Origin: G963676655 sp963678305
GTDB lineage: Bacteria; Verrucomicrobiota; Lentisphaeria; Victivallales; Victivallaceae
Direction of reading: 5' to 3'
Length of the DNA stretch: 64,000 bases
Assembly: GCA_963678305.2 (NCBI GenBank)
Contig: CAXXVV010000011.1
Coordinates: forward strand, 434,001-498,000
The position numbers and the translations under genes are program-made. The notes under the pieces were generated by a model, which saw only the letters and a program-made list of their open reading frames with translations, was not told the origin of the DNA and made no database searches. Positions 17,098-26,631 of the stretch are shown here, piece by piece. Every line of letters starts with the position of its first letter. Position 1 is the first letter of the stretch.

Positions 17098-19884
17098 ATG
17101 CAGGAGATTCCGTTACTGAAAACAACTATTTTACTCTTTGTGCTGGTGTGTTGTCTGTTTTCTCTTCACGCCGGATATATTGAAGTGGATAAAAATGGTA
17201 AGACGATTATTCACGTAAAAGCCTGGAACCTGCCGGATCCGACCAATTCCGATGCCGTTGTCCGGGCAAGATATCAAGTCGTCCGGGCCTTTGAACAGGA
17301 CTTTCCGAAGATTTTTGCCAAAAAATATCGGGCAAAATACAAAGCTGATCTGAAAAAATACGGGAACTATAACTGGGACGATGTTTCGATCCAGATGGAC
17401 AAATTTTCCGGACTGAGAGTGGAAGGCGTGGAAACTGACCTGCTGGCCATCGCCGGAGGAATCGCTCCAGATATCCTGTATATAAATTTTCGCAAATCTG
17501 ACAACTATATCCAGAGTAACTTTGTTTCCCCGCTCGACTCCTATTTTGAGTCAATGCCCAAAGCTGAGTTCGAAAAATATCGCAAATCAAAAGTTTGGCC
17601 GGTAATCTATCGCAAAGGACCGGATAAGAAAAAACATATCTGGGCGATTCCTTCCGATGGCGTTTTGGGACGGGTCGTTGTTTATCGTAAAGACTTGTTC
17701 GAGGAAAATAACATTCCGTTTCCGACCAAGGCCTGGACCTGGGATGATTTATTGCGGATATCAAAAAAACTTACAAACAGCAAAAAAGGTACTTATGGTC
17801 TCAGATTGGGATCAGGCAAGCATGAGTCATGGTTCTGGATCACATTTTTATGGAGTGCCGGCGGGAATGTAATGACCTATGATGAAAAAACGAATCAATG
17901 GACTTGTGTGTTCAACTCCGACGCCGGAGTCAAGGCGCTGGAATTTTATACCCGGTTGTGTACAGAGCGCTGGGTTGACCAGAATGGTAATGTTTCACGG
18001 GGATATGCGTACAAAGAAGCTACTGAAAGCGGGGCCAAGTGGGAACGCGGTGAAATCGGTATGCAGTTTGCCTATATTGAGGAACAACTATTGTCAAAAT
18101 TGAACCCTGAAGCGGTTGGAATTGTTCCGGTTCCTTACGGTCCGCCGGGACCGGACGGGAAACGCATACGCAGCGCTGAAGTAAATTGCCGGATGCTCGG
18201 AATGTATTCTCAAATTCAAAGTCAGGTGATACGTGACGCAGCCTGGGAATATATGAGTTATCTTGATTCAGACAAAGCGCAGCGCATTAAAACAAAGGTC
18301 ATGGTTGAGGCCGGTTACGGTAGTTTTGTCCACCCCAAGTATTTAAAGAAATACGGCTATGCCGATTTGCTGCGGCTGACTCCCAAAGGCTGGGCCGAGA
18401 CCTTTGATATTGCGGTTGATACCGGCAGTCCGGAGCCGTACGGAAAAAACAGTAATGTGGCTTATGATCAAATGACATATCCGATGCAGGAGGCTGATCA
18501 GTTGTCTCGCCGGGATGAATTGCCGAAAGATCCGAAAAAACGTTATCAGGTTCTGAAAGGGATTCTGGATAAGTATTGTGCCAGGGCAAATGAGATTATG
18601 ATCGGCCGTATTACTCCTCGTGAGATGTTCTGGCGCCGGGTGCTGGCCTGGACGGTGCTTGCTGCGATTTTCATCACCTTTACATTTGTTTTTCGCCGCA
18701 TTTTCAAGGCTTTCAGTCCGCCTGACGATGATCTGGCTCTGGCCGGGAAAAAATGGAATTTCAGCAAGTACCATTGGGCTTATGTTATTTTGCTTCCGGC
18801 ATGCATCACCATTTTGATGTGGCGTTATATCCCATTGGGCCGCGGATCGGTCATGGCGGTGCTGGATTATCAGCTCATTGGCGATTCGGTTTTTGTCGGA
18901 GTGGATAACTTTGCAAACCTGCTGGTCGACAGCGAGTGGTGGCAATCGGTTTACAACGCTATCCGGTATAGTTTTCTGGTAATGGCATTGACTTTTCTGC
19001 CGCCGATCATTCTGGCGGTTTTACTGCAGGAAATACCTCAAGGGAAACTGTTTTTCCGAATTGTCTACTACCTGCCGGCGGTAATTACCGGCCTGGTGAC
19101 TGCATTGTTGTGGAAGCAGTTTTACGACCCGTCGAGGTATGGGGTCCTCAACCGGGTGGTCTTGAGCATTCCGGCTATTGGCTTTGTTGCTTTAGGACTG
19201 ATGCTGATGGTTATTTGCCTGCTGTTTGCTTATCGTCTGAGGATATACGAGATGTATATGTCCATGTGGTTGTTCGTTGTGGCCGGAATATTATTATTCA
19301 TTACTGTCGGCAGTTTGGCGATGCCGGTGGTATTTCCGCATGTTGATACCGCGATTAGAGCGGATACTCCGTTTATTAGTCAGCTCTGGATCTATTTCAA
19401 ACGCCTGTTCCAATTCACGCCGGAGGCCTATCAATGGTTGAAATCTTCTGATACTGCAATGATTGCCTGCGTTATTCCGATGGTATGGGCCGGGATGGGC
19501 CCGGGATGTTTGATTTATCTGGCCGCGTTGAAGGGGATACCGGAAGACTATTATGAGGCTGCTGACCTGGACGGCGCGACCTTTATTGACAAGATTCTTT
19601 TTGTGGTATTTCCTTCATTGAAAGCTCTGATAATTATTCAGTTCGTCGGCGTGTTCATTCAGTCCTGGTATAGTGCCACCGCGAACGTTCTGGCGATGAC
19701 CGGCGGCGGTGGTAATACGGAAACTGCCGGACTGCACATCTGGTTTACCGCGTTTACTTATCTGAAATTCGGCCCGGCTACCGCTATGGCCTGGATGCTT
19801 GGATTTCTGTTAATCGGCTTCACCGTCCACCAGTTGAGAATCCTGTCCAGGGTGGAATTCAAAGCCAACACGGGGACAAAGTGA
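17098..19884 (+). CDS. ABC sugar importer: solute-binding protein fused to MalF-type permease
   Basis: A single 928-residue chain read from the ATG at 17098, which has AAGGATAGGG upstream; an earlier in-frame ATG at 17068 would spoil the signal peptide. Residues 1-26 are a signal peptide. Residues ~30-500 are a family 1 type extracellular sugar-binding domain (PDILYINF, WDDLLRISKKLT, GKHESWFWITFLWSAGGN, and the GYAYKEATESG region). A membrane helix near 515-535 leads into a permease of about 380 residues with roughly eight further helices (including the MalF-like NFANLLVDSEWWQSVYNAIRY). The cytoplasmic EAA loop is EAADLDGATFIDKILFVVFPSL starting at Glu820. Normally these two parts are separate genes. 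No ATPase gene is adjacent, so it probably uses a shared one. Confidence 0.9.
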   Translation: MQEIPLLKTTILLFVLVCCLFSLHAGYIEVDKNGKTIIHVKAWNLPDPTNSDAVVRARYQVVRAFEQDFPKIFAKKYRAKYKADLKKYGNYNWDDVSIQMDKFSGLRVEGVETDLLAIAGGIAPDILYINFRKSDNYIQSNFVSPLDSYFESMPKAEFEKYRKSKVWPVIYRKGPDKKKHIWAIPSDGVLGRVVVYRKDLFEENNIPFPTKAWTWDDLLRISKKLTNSKKGTYGLRLGSGKHESWFWITFLWSAGGNVMTYDEKTNQWTCVFNSDAGVKALEFYTRLCTERWVDQNGNVSRGYAYKEATESGAKWERGEIGMQFAYIEEQLLSKLNPEAVGIVPVPYGPPGPDGKRIRSAEVNCRMLGMYSQIQSQVIRDAAWEYMSYLDSDKAQRIKTKVMVEAGYGSFVHPKYLKKYGYADLLRLTPKGWAETFDIAVDTGSPEPYGKNSNVAYDQMTYPMQEADQLSRRDELPKDPKKRYQVLKGILDKYCARANEIMIGRITPREMFWRRVLAWTVLAAIFITFTFVFRRIFKAFSPPDDDLALAGKKWNFSKYHWAYVILLPACITILMWRYIPLGRGSVMAVLDYQLIGDSVFVGVDNFANLLVDSEWWQSVYNAIRYSFLVMALTFLPPIILAVLLQEIPQGKLFFRIVYYLPAVITGLVTALLWKQFYDPSRYGVLNRVVLSIPAIGFVALGLMLMVICLLFAYRLRIYEMYMSMWLFVVAGILLFITVGSLAMPVVFPHVDTAIRADTPFISQLWIYFKRLFQFTPEAYQWLKSSDTAMIACVIPMVWAGMGPGCLIYLAALKGIPEDYYEAADLDGATFIDKILFVVFPSLKALIIIQFVGVFIQSWYSATANVLAMTGGGGNTETAGLHIWFTAFTYLKFGPATAMAWMLGFLLIGFTVHQLRILSRVEFKANTGTK

Positions 19885-19897
19885 GGAAGCATTTACA

Positions 19898-21823
19898 ATG
19901 GGTATAATTTCCACAATCGGCCGCAGATCAAGAACCGTCAGGACGTTGATTTTTTCAATGTACATAGTATTGATTCTTGGAGCCATAACAATGGTTTATC
20001 CTTTCGGTTTGATGGTGGCAGGCGCGACGAAAAGTTCCACTGATCGGACTGAGATGGAACTGATCCCGGGCTTTCTCAAGGATGATACCAGTTTGTACCG
20101 CAAGTCGGTTGAAGGCTTTTTCAATGAAAGAACCGAGGGCATGATCACTTCATACGACATCATGCAGGCGGACTTTAAAAAACTTGAAATGCCGGATAAT
20201 GCGAAAATCAATTACCATTTTGAAAGTGCCTGGCGCGACTTTGTCAATAACTCTGAAATGCCGTTTTACGCCTACGGCTTGTTTTTCATCAACTGTCCGG
20301 TTTCACGGCAAACGGTTCCGTTGAAAATGCGCGAATTTAAAGCGATGCTGTATGATAAATATGACGGTTCGATTGATGCGATGAACCGGGACCTCAACAG
20401 TGATTTTCCCGCCTGGCACGCTCTGAATATTCGACCTCAGGTATTTTTGACCAGGATCAGTATGCCTAACTACTCCAAGTTTATGCGGGTATATTACGAT
20501 TTCAAGATTAAGCAACCGAAAAACTACCGTTATTATTTTTCGGTCGAGGGATTTTACAAGACGATTTTCTTGAAGGCCCTCTATACCAAGGATATTGATA
20601 AATATAACGCCGCACATGGAACCAAATATGATTCCTGGGCCCAGGTGAAATTGCCGCGCCGCTATCCCGGAGGCAGTGGATTTACGAAGCAGCAGCGCAA
20701 GGATTGGCTTGATTTTACCCGTAATCTGTTGAACGTGATGTGGCTCCGGGCCGATCAGGATTCCGCCCCGGCGTTCCGAAAGTACCTGCGGGCGAAATAC
20801 AGCAATAATATCAAAGTTTTGAACGAATTGTATGGGACAAAATACGATTCGTTTGAGCAGATTCCGTTGTTTGACGAGCCTCCGCTGGAAGGGCGGCAGG
20901 TGGTCGACTGGACCAGTTTCATTCAGGGGTGGCGCGATCCGAAAAACAACGAACTGCATATTTTGCCGAAAGATAAACTGCGGATTCACAGTATCGAATT
21001 CATGTTCCGCGACCACCTGATGGAAAAATATGGCTCGTTGAACAGAGTCAATCGGGAACTCGGCACCAAATTTGAAAGCACGTTGGATATTTTTCCGCCG
21101 CAGCGTGAGACTCATTTCTACTTTGTTCAGCGTCACAAGAACATGTTGAAATGGGAATTCGTAAAACGAAATTTCGTTTCTGTTTCGGACTATATTCTTC
21201 TGCATGGCCGTGGGGTCATGAATACTTTCATTTATTGCGGTCTGGCGATCTTCTGTGCTTTGATTGTCAATCCGCTGGCGGCGTATGCACTGAGTCGCTA
21301 CAAACCGCCTTCACAGTACAAAATACTTCTGTTCCTGATGCTGACAATGGCATTTCCCCCGATGGTGATGCAGATCCCGAACTTTTTGATGCTGCGCGAA
21401 CTTGGTTTACTTAATACATTTGCCGCGTTGATTCTACCTGGCCTGGCCAATGGCTATTCAATTTTTCTGCTCAAAGGTTTCTTTGATTCACTTCCGCAGG
21501 AACTATATGAAAGTGCCATGCTTGATGGTGCCGGGGAAATTCGTATTTTCTGGCAGATTACCATGAATTTATCCAAACCTATTCTCGCGGTTATCGCCTT
21601 GACCGCATTCAAGAATTCCTACGCCAACTTTATGATGGCGTTGCTGATATGCCAGGACGAAAAGATGTGGACTCTGATGCCCTGGCTTTATCAATTACAA
21701 CAAAAAAGCGGAGAAGGCGTGATCTTTTCTTCTCTGCTGATTGCGGCTATTCCGACCTTCATTATTTTTGCCTTGTGCCAGAATATTATCATGCGCGGGA
21801 TTGTCGTTCCGGTCGAAAAGTAA
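19898..21823 (+). CDS. ABC sugar importer MalG-type permease with large repeat-bearing insertion
   Basis: A 641-residue permease, about 360 residues longer than a usual MalG (~280). The first helix is at ~18-42. Residues ~50-425 form a non-membrane insertion, predicted to face the periplasm, and then come the remaining helices (from ~430) with the EAA loop LYESAMLDGAGEIRIFWQITMN. The insertion has four copies of a helix-turn pattern, near residues 150-178, 228-255, 300-330 and 376-402. They share Y-x-x-x-[IL]-x-x-[VMY]-N-x-x-x-x-[TS]-[KD]-[YF]-x-[SA], for example VLNELYGTKYDSFEQI. The same pattern occurs in GH42-type galactosidases, near YGTxxxLNxxWGTxF. It follows the fused partner by 13 bases and must be its second subunit. 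Confidence 0.88.
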   Translation: MGIISTIGRRSRTVRTLIFSMYIVLILGAITMVYPFGLMVAGATKSSTDRTEMELIPGFLKDDTSLYRKSVEGFFNERTEGMITSYDIMQADFKKLEMPDNAKINYHFESAWRDFVNNSEMPFYAYGLFFINCPVSRQTVPLKMREFKAMLYDKYDGSIDAMNRDLNSDFPAWHALNIRPQVFLTRISMPNYSKFMRVYYDFKIKQPKNYRYYFSVEGFYKTIFLKALYTKDIDKYNAAHGTKYDSWAQVKLPRRYPGGSGFTKQQRKDWLDFTRNLLNVMWLRADQDSAPAFRKYLRAKYSNNIKVLNELYGTKYDSFEQIPLFDEPPLEGRQVVDWTSFIQGWRDPKNNELHILPKDKLRIHSIEFMFRDHLMEKYGSLNRVNRELGTKFESTLDIFPPQRETHFYFVQRHKNMLKWEFVKRNFVSVSDYILLHGRGVMNTFIYCGLAIFCALIVNPLAAYALSRYKPPSQYKILLFLMLTMAFPPMVMQIPNFLMLRELGLLNTFAALILPGLANGYSIFLLKGFFDSLPQELYESAMLDGAGEIRIFWQITMNLSKPILAVIALTAFKNSYANFMMALLICQDEKMWTLMPWLYQLQQKSGEGVIFSSLLIAAIPTFIIFALCQNIIMRGIVVPVEK

Positions 21824-21924
21824 ATTTGCTTTCCCGAATCAAAGTCACTTTACCTGTTGAAATTACATTTCCTTGTGGTATATTTTTATTTTGTATAGTT
21901 TTAATATAAATGTGGGATTGACAA

Positions 21925-23604
21925 ATGTCTGAAAATATTGAAAAAGACGCGGCGCCATTGGATTTTATTCGTGAAATGATTGCCGAAGATGTTAAAAACG
22001 GAAAACATGGCGGTAAGGTTATCACCCGTTTTCCGCCAGAACCCAACGGTTATCTGCATATCGGTCACGCCAAAGCTTTGTGCCTTGATTTCGGGGTTGC
22101 AGCCGAACACGGCGGACGTTGCCATCTGCGGATGGATGACACCAACCCGACCAAGGAAGATATGGAATATGTCGAATCAATCATCAAAGATATTCACTGG
22201 ATCGGTTGGGATTGGGGAGAACATCTTTATTTTGCTTCGGATTATTTTGGACAGTTCTACGAATATGCTATTGAGCTGATTGAAAAAGGTCTGGCGTTTG
22301 TCTGCGACTTGACTGCTGATGAATTCAAGGATACCCGCGGTTCCCTGACCACTCCTGGTGTTGAAAGTCCTTACCGTAATCGTTCGGTTGAAGAAAACCT
22401 CGATCTTTTTAAACGGATGCGTGATGGCGAATTCGAAGACGGAGCCAAAACTTTGCGGGCTAAAATTGATATGAGTCATCCGAACATCCACATGCGTGAT
22501 CCTGCCATTTATCGGATTCGTCGTTTCAATCATTTTCGTCAGGGAGACAAGTGGTGTATTTATCCGATGTACGATTATGCCCATCCGTTGGAAGATGCGA
22601 TCGAGGGAGTCACCCATTCTTTGTGTTCTCTTGAGTTTGAAATTCACCGCCCGCTGTACGATTGGGTAATCGAAAATGTTTCTGTTGAATCTCGTCCAGA
22701 GCAGACCGAGTTTGCCCGGCTTAACCTTACCTATACAGTTATGAGTAAACGTAAATTACTGGAACTGGTAAAAGGTAAATATGTTAATGGTTGGGATGAC
22801 CCCCGGATGCCGACCATCTGTGGCTTGCGCCGTCGCGGTTATACTCCCGCTTCTATTCGCAATTTTTGTACCCGTATTGGAATGACCAAGGTTAATTCTT
22901 TGACTGATGTTGCTTTGCTTGAACATTGCCTGCGTGAGGATCTTAATAAAACTGCGAATCGGGTAATGGGAGTAATGGATCCATTGAAAGTGGTTATAGA
23001 AAATTATCCTGAAGATGAAACAGACTGGCTCGATGCGGTTAATAATCCGGAAGATCCTGACTCCGGTTCCCGCAAAGTGCCGTTTACCCGTGAACTTTAC
23101 ATTGATCGTTCTGACTTTATGGAAGATCCTCCAAAAAAATATTTCCGGCTGTCTCCCGGGCGTGAAGTCAGGCTCCGTTATGGTTATTTTATTACTTGTA
23201 ATGAGACAATCAAAAATGACGCTGGTGAAGTTGTTGAACTGCGCTGTTCTTATGATCCTGAAACCCGTGGCGGCAGTGCGCCGGATGGACGTAAAGTAAA
23301 AGGTACGATCCATTGGGTCAGTGTAAATGAATCCGTTAAGGCTGAAGTGCGGCTCTATGATCGCCTGTTCACGGTGGAAAATCCAGGAGCTGACGGTGTT
23401 GATTATCTTACCCAGTTGAATGAAGATTCGCTTGAAGTCAAGGAGTGCTATGTTGAACCGTCTGTCTCAGACTCGAAGCCCGGAGCTTTGTTTCAGTTTG
23501 AACGTCAGGGATACTTCTGTGTTGATGATGACTCGACTGATGAACTGTTGATATTCAACCGTTCGGTTGCACTTCGTGATTCCTGGGCCAAAATGAATAA
23601 GTAA
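21925..23604 (+). CDS. glnS: Glutaminyl-tRNA synthetase
   Basis: A 559-residue class I synthetase that charges tRNA-Gln. The HIGH motif is PNGYLHIGHAKA (residues 40-51) and the KMSKS loop is VMSKRKL (residues 272-278). GRCHLRMDDTNPTKEDMEYV and the IEGVTHSLCSLEFEIHRPLYDW block are typical of GlnRS and distinguish it from glutamyl-tRNA synthetases. It has the two C-terminal beta-barrel anticodon-binding domains and is the usual bacterial length. Its presence suggests the organism charges Gln directly rather than only through the Glu-tRNA amidotransferase route. Ribosome site weak (GGGATTGACAA). Confidence 0.97.
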   Translation: MSENIEKDAAPLDFIREMIAEDVKNGKHGGKVITRFPPEPNGYLHIGHAKALCLDFGVAAEHGGRCHLRMDDTNPTKEDMEYVESIIKDIHWIGWDWGEHLYFASDYFGQFYEYAIELIEKGLAFVCDLTADEFKDTRGSLTTPGVESPYRNRSVEENLDLFKRMRDGEFEDGAKTLRAKIDMSHPNIHMRDPAIYRIRRFNHFRQGDKWCIYPMYDYAHPLEDAIEGVTHSLCSLEFEIHRPLYDWVIENVSVESRPEQTEFARLNLTYTVMSKRKLLELVKGKYVNGWDDPRMPTICGLRRRGYTPASIRNFCTRIGMTKVNSLTDVALLEHCLREDLNKTANRVMGVMDPLKVVIENYPEDETDWLDAVNNPEDPDSGSRKVPFTRELYIDRSDFMEDPPKKYFRLSPGREVRLRYGYFITCNETIKNDAGEVVELRCSYDPETRGGSAPDGRKVKGTIHWVSVNESVKAEVRLYDRLFTVENPGADGVDYLTQLNEDSLEVKECYVEPSVSDSKPGALFQFERQGYFCVDDDSTDELLIFNRSVALRDSWAKMNK

Positions 23605-23684
23605 ATATATTTCTAAAAAAATACGATATTATGTAATTTTATTTAAAATTACTATTATTTTAATAATTACCATGTACTTTTTAT

Positions 23685-23712
23685 TTGACAATCTCGAATC
23701 CGGCATTATTGT
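23685..23712 (+). promoter_or_regulatory. Candidate sigma70 promoter of RAYT gene 1
   Basis: TTGACA at 23685-23690 and TATTGT at 23707-23712, spacer 16. It precedes the RAYT gene by about 28 bases and resembles the promoter position seen at the second RAYT gene. Confidence 0.45.
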
Positions 23713-23739
23713 AACTCATAAACCTAACAGGAGGACACC

Positions 23740-24711
23740 ATGAAACGAATGAAAATTGCGGACCAGGGCTGCTATTACCACCTGATGAACCGGGTCTCGG
23801 GCTACAAAGGCGACCTGCCTTTTGCCTCGGTCGACCGCGAGTACGGCTTTACGTTGCTGCAAAATCTCACGCAATACTTCCTGATCGAGGTCATTTCCGC
23901 CGCCTGGATGGGCAATCATTTTCACCTGGTGGTCTACGCTCCCGGCCAAAACGAACTGCCTTCCGAGGCTGAAATCGCCGCCCGCCACAACGCTTATTAC
24001 AAGTCGATGGAGGGCGATTTGACCTACGCGATGAAAAAAATGCCGTTTATTGACCCCAAACACAAAAAACTCTGCCGCGAAACCAGAGCGAAAATGATCG
24101 ATATAAGTTATTTTATGCGAGCTTACCAACAGCGTTTTTCGGTGGTTTTCAACCGGACCTACGACCACATCGGCCGCCTCTGGGCCGACCGCTTCAAAAG
24201 CGTCATCCTCGAAGGCGCCGACGCCCTCGAAGCCTGTCTGCAATACGTCGAACTCAACCCGGTCCGGGCCAAATTGACCGAAAATCCGGCCGATTACCGG
24301 TTCACCACCTGGGGACGCTACAGCGGCAGCGGCAAACACCAGTACCACGCCAACTTCATCAAACACTACAAAAAATTGATCGATTATACCGACACTTCGA
24401 GCTGGAGCGATGCTGATTATTACACGGAATTCAAGTGCTCATTGACCAGAATTATCGCGGCCGAACACGGCGCGAACGCGTCCGGAATAGCCGCAGAGGA
24501 CCAGACCGCGCGCCGCAAAGAATCGATGCCGGTCCGCTTCCTGAGACGGACCCGACACTTCACCGACGGTGCGATATTAGGTTCAAAACTCTTCATCCGG
24601 GAAACGGCTCGCAAATTTGATGATCCCGACCGTGTGGAAAACAAACAACTCAGCCGCGGCCTCGACCCGAAAGGCGCCGCAATATACTGCTTCCGAAAAT
24701 TATTATTGTAA
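23740..24711 (+). CDS. REP-associated tyrosine transposase (RAYT, IS200/Y1 family), copy 1
   Basis: A 323-residue single-strand transposase-like protein. The HUH metal motif is GNHFHLVVY and the family blocks GRLWADRFKSVILE and YVELNPVRA are present. The ribosome site AGGAGG is strong. Codon use is C-ending and GC-rich (AAC, TAC, CTC, GCC), unlike the flanking glnS and pal genes, which suggests recent acquisition. Closely related to the gene at 56475-57443. No obvious terminal repeats of its own flank it; RAYT proteins normally act on separate REP hairpins rather than moving themselves. Confidence 0.93.
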   Translation: MKRMKIADQGCYYHLMNRVSGYKGDLPFASVDREYGFTLLQNLTQYFLIEVISAAWMGNHFHLVVYAPGQNELPSEAEIAARHNAYYKSMEGDLTYAMKKMPFIDPKHKKLCRETRAKMIDISYFMRAYQQRFSVVFNRTYDHIGRLWADRFKSVILEGADALEACLQYVELNPVRAKLTENPADYRFTTWGRYSGSGKHQYHANFIKHYKKLIDYTDTSSWSDADYYTEFKCSLTRIIAAEHGANASGIAAEDQTARRKESMPVRFLRRTRHFTDGAILGSKLFIRETARKFDDPDRVENKQLSRGLDPKGAAIYCFRKLLL

Positions 24712-24760
24712 AAATGGTATGAAATACTTGGGCAGGTATAGGGAGATAGCGTTTTATCGT

Positions 24761-24791
24761 AAACAAAAAGGCGCGTAGTATGACGCGCCTT
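24761..24791 (-). terminator. Rho-independent terminator of pal
   Basis: AAGGCGCGT-loop-ACGCGCCTT (24768-24776 with 24783-24791), a 9-bp perfect stem. On the minus strand it is followed by TTTTTGTTT. It lies about 25 bases after the stop of pal. Confidence 0.85.
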
Positions 24792-24814
24792 GAAGATGGT
24801 TTATTTGACTGGAA

Positions 24815-25399
24815 TTACATCTTTTCAGCCGGGAGCAATACCGCTCGGCGATTTTTGGCATGTTCATTCGGAACCGCCGGCTTTTCTTCGCCGTAACTGA
24901 TGGTCCTGATGCGTTCACCTGAGATACCCTGGGATTCAATATATTTCTTGACGCCGATAGCCCGGCGTTCGCCCAGGGCGCGATTGTATTCCAACGTACC
25001 GCGTTCATCGCAGTGACCTTCGATAATCAGGTAAAGCTGCGGATATTTCTGAAGATAAGCCGCTACTTTGTCCAGCTTTGGCCGCTCTTCTGAAGTGATA
25101 GTTGAGCGGTCATAGCCGAAATAAACAATCGGAAAATTCGGACCCAGAACAACTTTCAAGTCGCTGAATGCCGGATGGCCAAGAGAATTTTCATCCGCGC
25201 CCGCTCCATATACTTCCGGCTCTTCGCCATTCGTAGTTTTGACGTTAAGATCAGTTGGCGGCTCTGCGATTGGAGAACCGACATTCTCTCCCATCTTGGG
25301 TTTTTTATCTGAACCAGTATCAAAAATTCCACATCCGCCGATTAACAACAACGAAACGGCAAACGCTCCGCATAACGCCGCTTTTCTCCAATTCATCAT
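24815..25399 (-). CDS. pal: Peptidoglycan-associated lipoprotein (Pal/OmpA family)
   Basis: A 194-residue lipoprotein with lipobox LLIGGCG near residue 23. The C-terminal OmpA-like domain holds FGYDRSTITSEERPKLDKVA, the peptidoglycan-binding EGHCDERGTLEYNRALGERRA and the final FAM-like YGEEKPAVPNEHAKNRRAV. Pal links the outer membrane to peptidoglycan; it normally works with TolA/TolB, but no tol genes are here. GGAGC sits 7 bases before the ATG. Divergent from ilvE. Confidence 0.95.
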   Translation of the reverse strand: MMNWRKAALCGAFAVSLLLIGGCGIFDTGSDKKPKMGENVGSPIAEPPTDLNVKTTNGEEPEVYGAGADENSLGHPAFSDLKVVLGPNFPIVYFGYDRSTITSEERPKLDKVAAYLQKYPQLYLIIEGHCDERGTLEYNRALGERRAIGVKKYIESQGISGERIRTISYGEEKPAVPNEHAKNRRAVLLPAEKM

Positions 25400-25547
25400 G
25401 AGTTTGCTCCTTCTGTGATCCCGCAGAATCCCGAATAAGTATGTTAAAATTTAAATACGATGTTGATTATAAGTAATGTAAAGCTATAGTATCGTTGTGT
25501 CCAGTAAATTTTAACGAAAAATTGTAAAAAACTTGTATGGTGTGTTT

Positions 25548-26552
25548 ATGAATATTGATTGGAGCAAATTGGGGTTCCAGTTTATGCCGACCAAGTCGAA
25601 CATTCGCTTCACCTGGAAGGATGGAGGATGGAGCGCCGGGAGACTTTGTGAAAGTAGTGATATAACTTTATCGATTGCTTCAAATTGCCTGCACTATGGC
25701 CAGGCAATGTTTGAGGGTTTGAAAGCTTTTACATGTAAAGACGGCAAAGTGAGAGTATTTCGGCCCGATGCCAATGCGGACCGTTTGAATTTGACGGCTG
25801 ATCATTTGTTGATGCCGGAAGTACCCAAAGAAATGTTTCTCGATGCCGTTCGTAGCGTGGTTGCTGATAATATCGAGTATGTTCCTCCTTACGGCACCGG
25901 CGGCTCACTGTACATTCGTCCGGTTATGGTCGGGTCGGCTGCTACTATCGGGATTGCGCCCAGTACGGAATATGAATTTATCATTCTGGTTGTGCCGGTA
26001 GGTCCATATTATAAGGGCGGCATAAAGCCGGTTCGTGCGTTGATCAATGACGAATATGACCGGGCTGCTCCGCAGGGAACAGGGCACATTAAGGTAGCCG
26101 GTAATTATGCCGCCAGCTTGAAGCCGACCAAAGTCGCTAAAAGCCGCGGTTTCGATGTTTCTTTGTTTCTGGATGCAGCCAAGCACGAATATATCGAAGA
26201 ATTTGGCACCAGTAATTTTATTGCAATCACCGAAGACAGCAAATATGTTACGCCGGATTCAGTATCAATCCTTGGCAGTATCACTAATGACAGTCTGATC
26301 CAGGTGGCAAAAGATCTTGGAATGACGGTTGAACGGCGTCATATTCATAAATCTGAACTGGCAGAGTTTGCTGAAGTCGGTGCCTGCGGCACCGCAGTTG
26401 TTATTACTCCGGTTAAAGAAATCGTTCATAATGATACGGTCTATACTTATGGAGATGAAATGGGTCCTGTTCTGCGCAAACTGTATGACCGTTTGACTGG
26501 TATTCAGGTTGGCGAACTGCCCGACAATCATCATTGGCTTATGGAGGTTTAA
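25548..26552 (+). CDS. ilvE: Branched-chain amino acid aminotransferase
   Basis: A 334-residue class IV PLP aminotransferase of the branched-chain type: transfers amino groups to the keto acids of Leu, Ile and Val. The start is the ATG at 25548 giving MNIDWSKLGFQF, typical for the family; a longer TTG reading is less likely. Family signs: YGQAMFEGLKAF, RPDANADRLNL, IKVAGNYAASLKP with the PLP lysine in the K of the GTGHIKVAGNYA region, and EEFGTSNFIAI. It lies divergent from pal and is followed by a strong terminator. Confidence 0.94.
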   Translation: MNIDWSKLGFQFMPTKSNIRFTWKDGGWSAGRLCESSDITLSIASNCLHYGQAMFEGLKAFTCKDGKVRVFRPDANADRLNLTADHLLMPEVPKEMFLDAVRSVVADNIEYVPPYGTGGSLYIRPVMVGSAATIGIAPSTEYEFIILVVPVGPYYKGGIKPVRALINDEYDRAAPQGTGHIKVAGNYAASLKPTKVAKSRGFDVSLFLDAAKHEYIEEFGTSNFIAITEDSKYVTPDSVSILGSITNDSLIQVAKDLGMTVERRHIHKSELAEFAEVGACGTAVVITPVKEIVHNDTVYTYGDEMGPVLRKLYDRLTGIQVGELPDNHHWLMEV

Positions 26553-26577
26553 GCGGAACGGAATCGTTGTTTATAAC

Positions 26578-26615
26578 GGAGTCGACCGCATTGCAGTCGA
26601 CTCCTTAATTTTTTT
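26578..26615 (+). terminator. Rho-independent terminator after ilvE
   Basis: GGAGTCGAC (26578-26586) pairs perfectly with GTCGACTCC (26596-26604), followed by TTAATTTTTTT. It separates ilvE from panC. Confidence 0.9.
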
Positions 26616-26631
26616 ATGCCGGAAAGAAAAA

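Noticed and set aside
17068..17098. Earlier ATG for the fused binding-protein/permease gene
   Set aside because: Adds charged residues in front of the signal peptide; AAGGATAGGG supports the ATG at 17098.
17098..19884. Fusion of binding protein and permease as a sequencing artefact
   Set aside because: Both parts are full length, joined by a membrane helix and linker, and the frame is continuous over 2.8 kb; an artefact is possible but less likely.
20303..21205. 300-codon antisense frame inside the MalG-type permease gene
   Set aside because: Reverse-strand shadow of the insertion; no family motif and no start signals.
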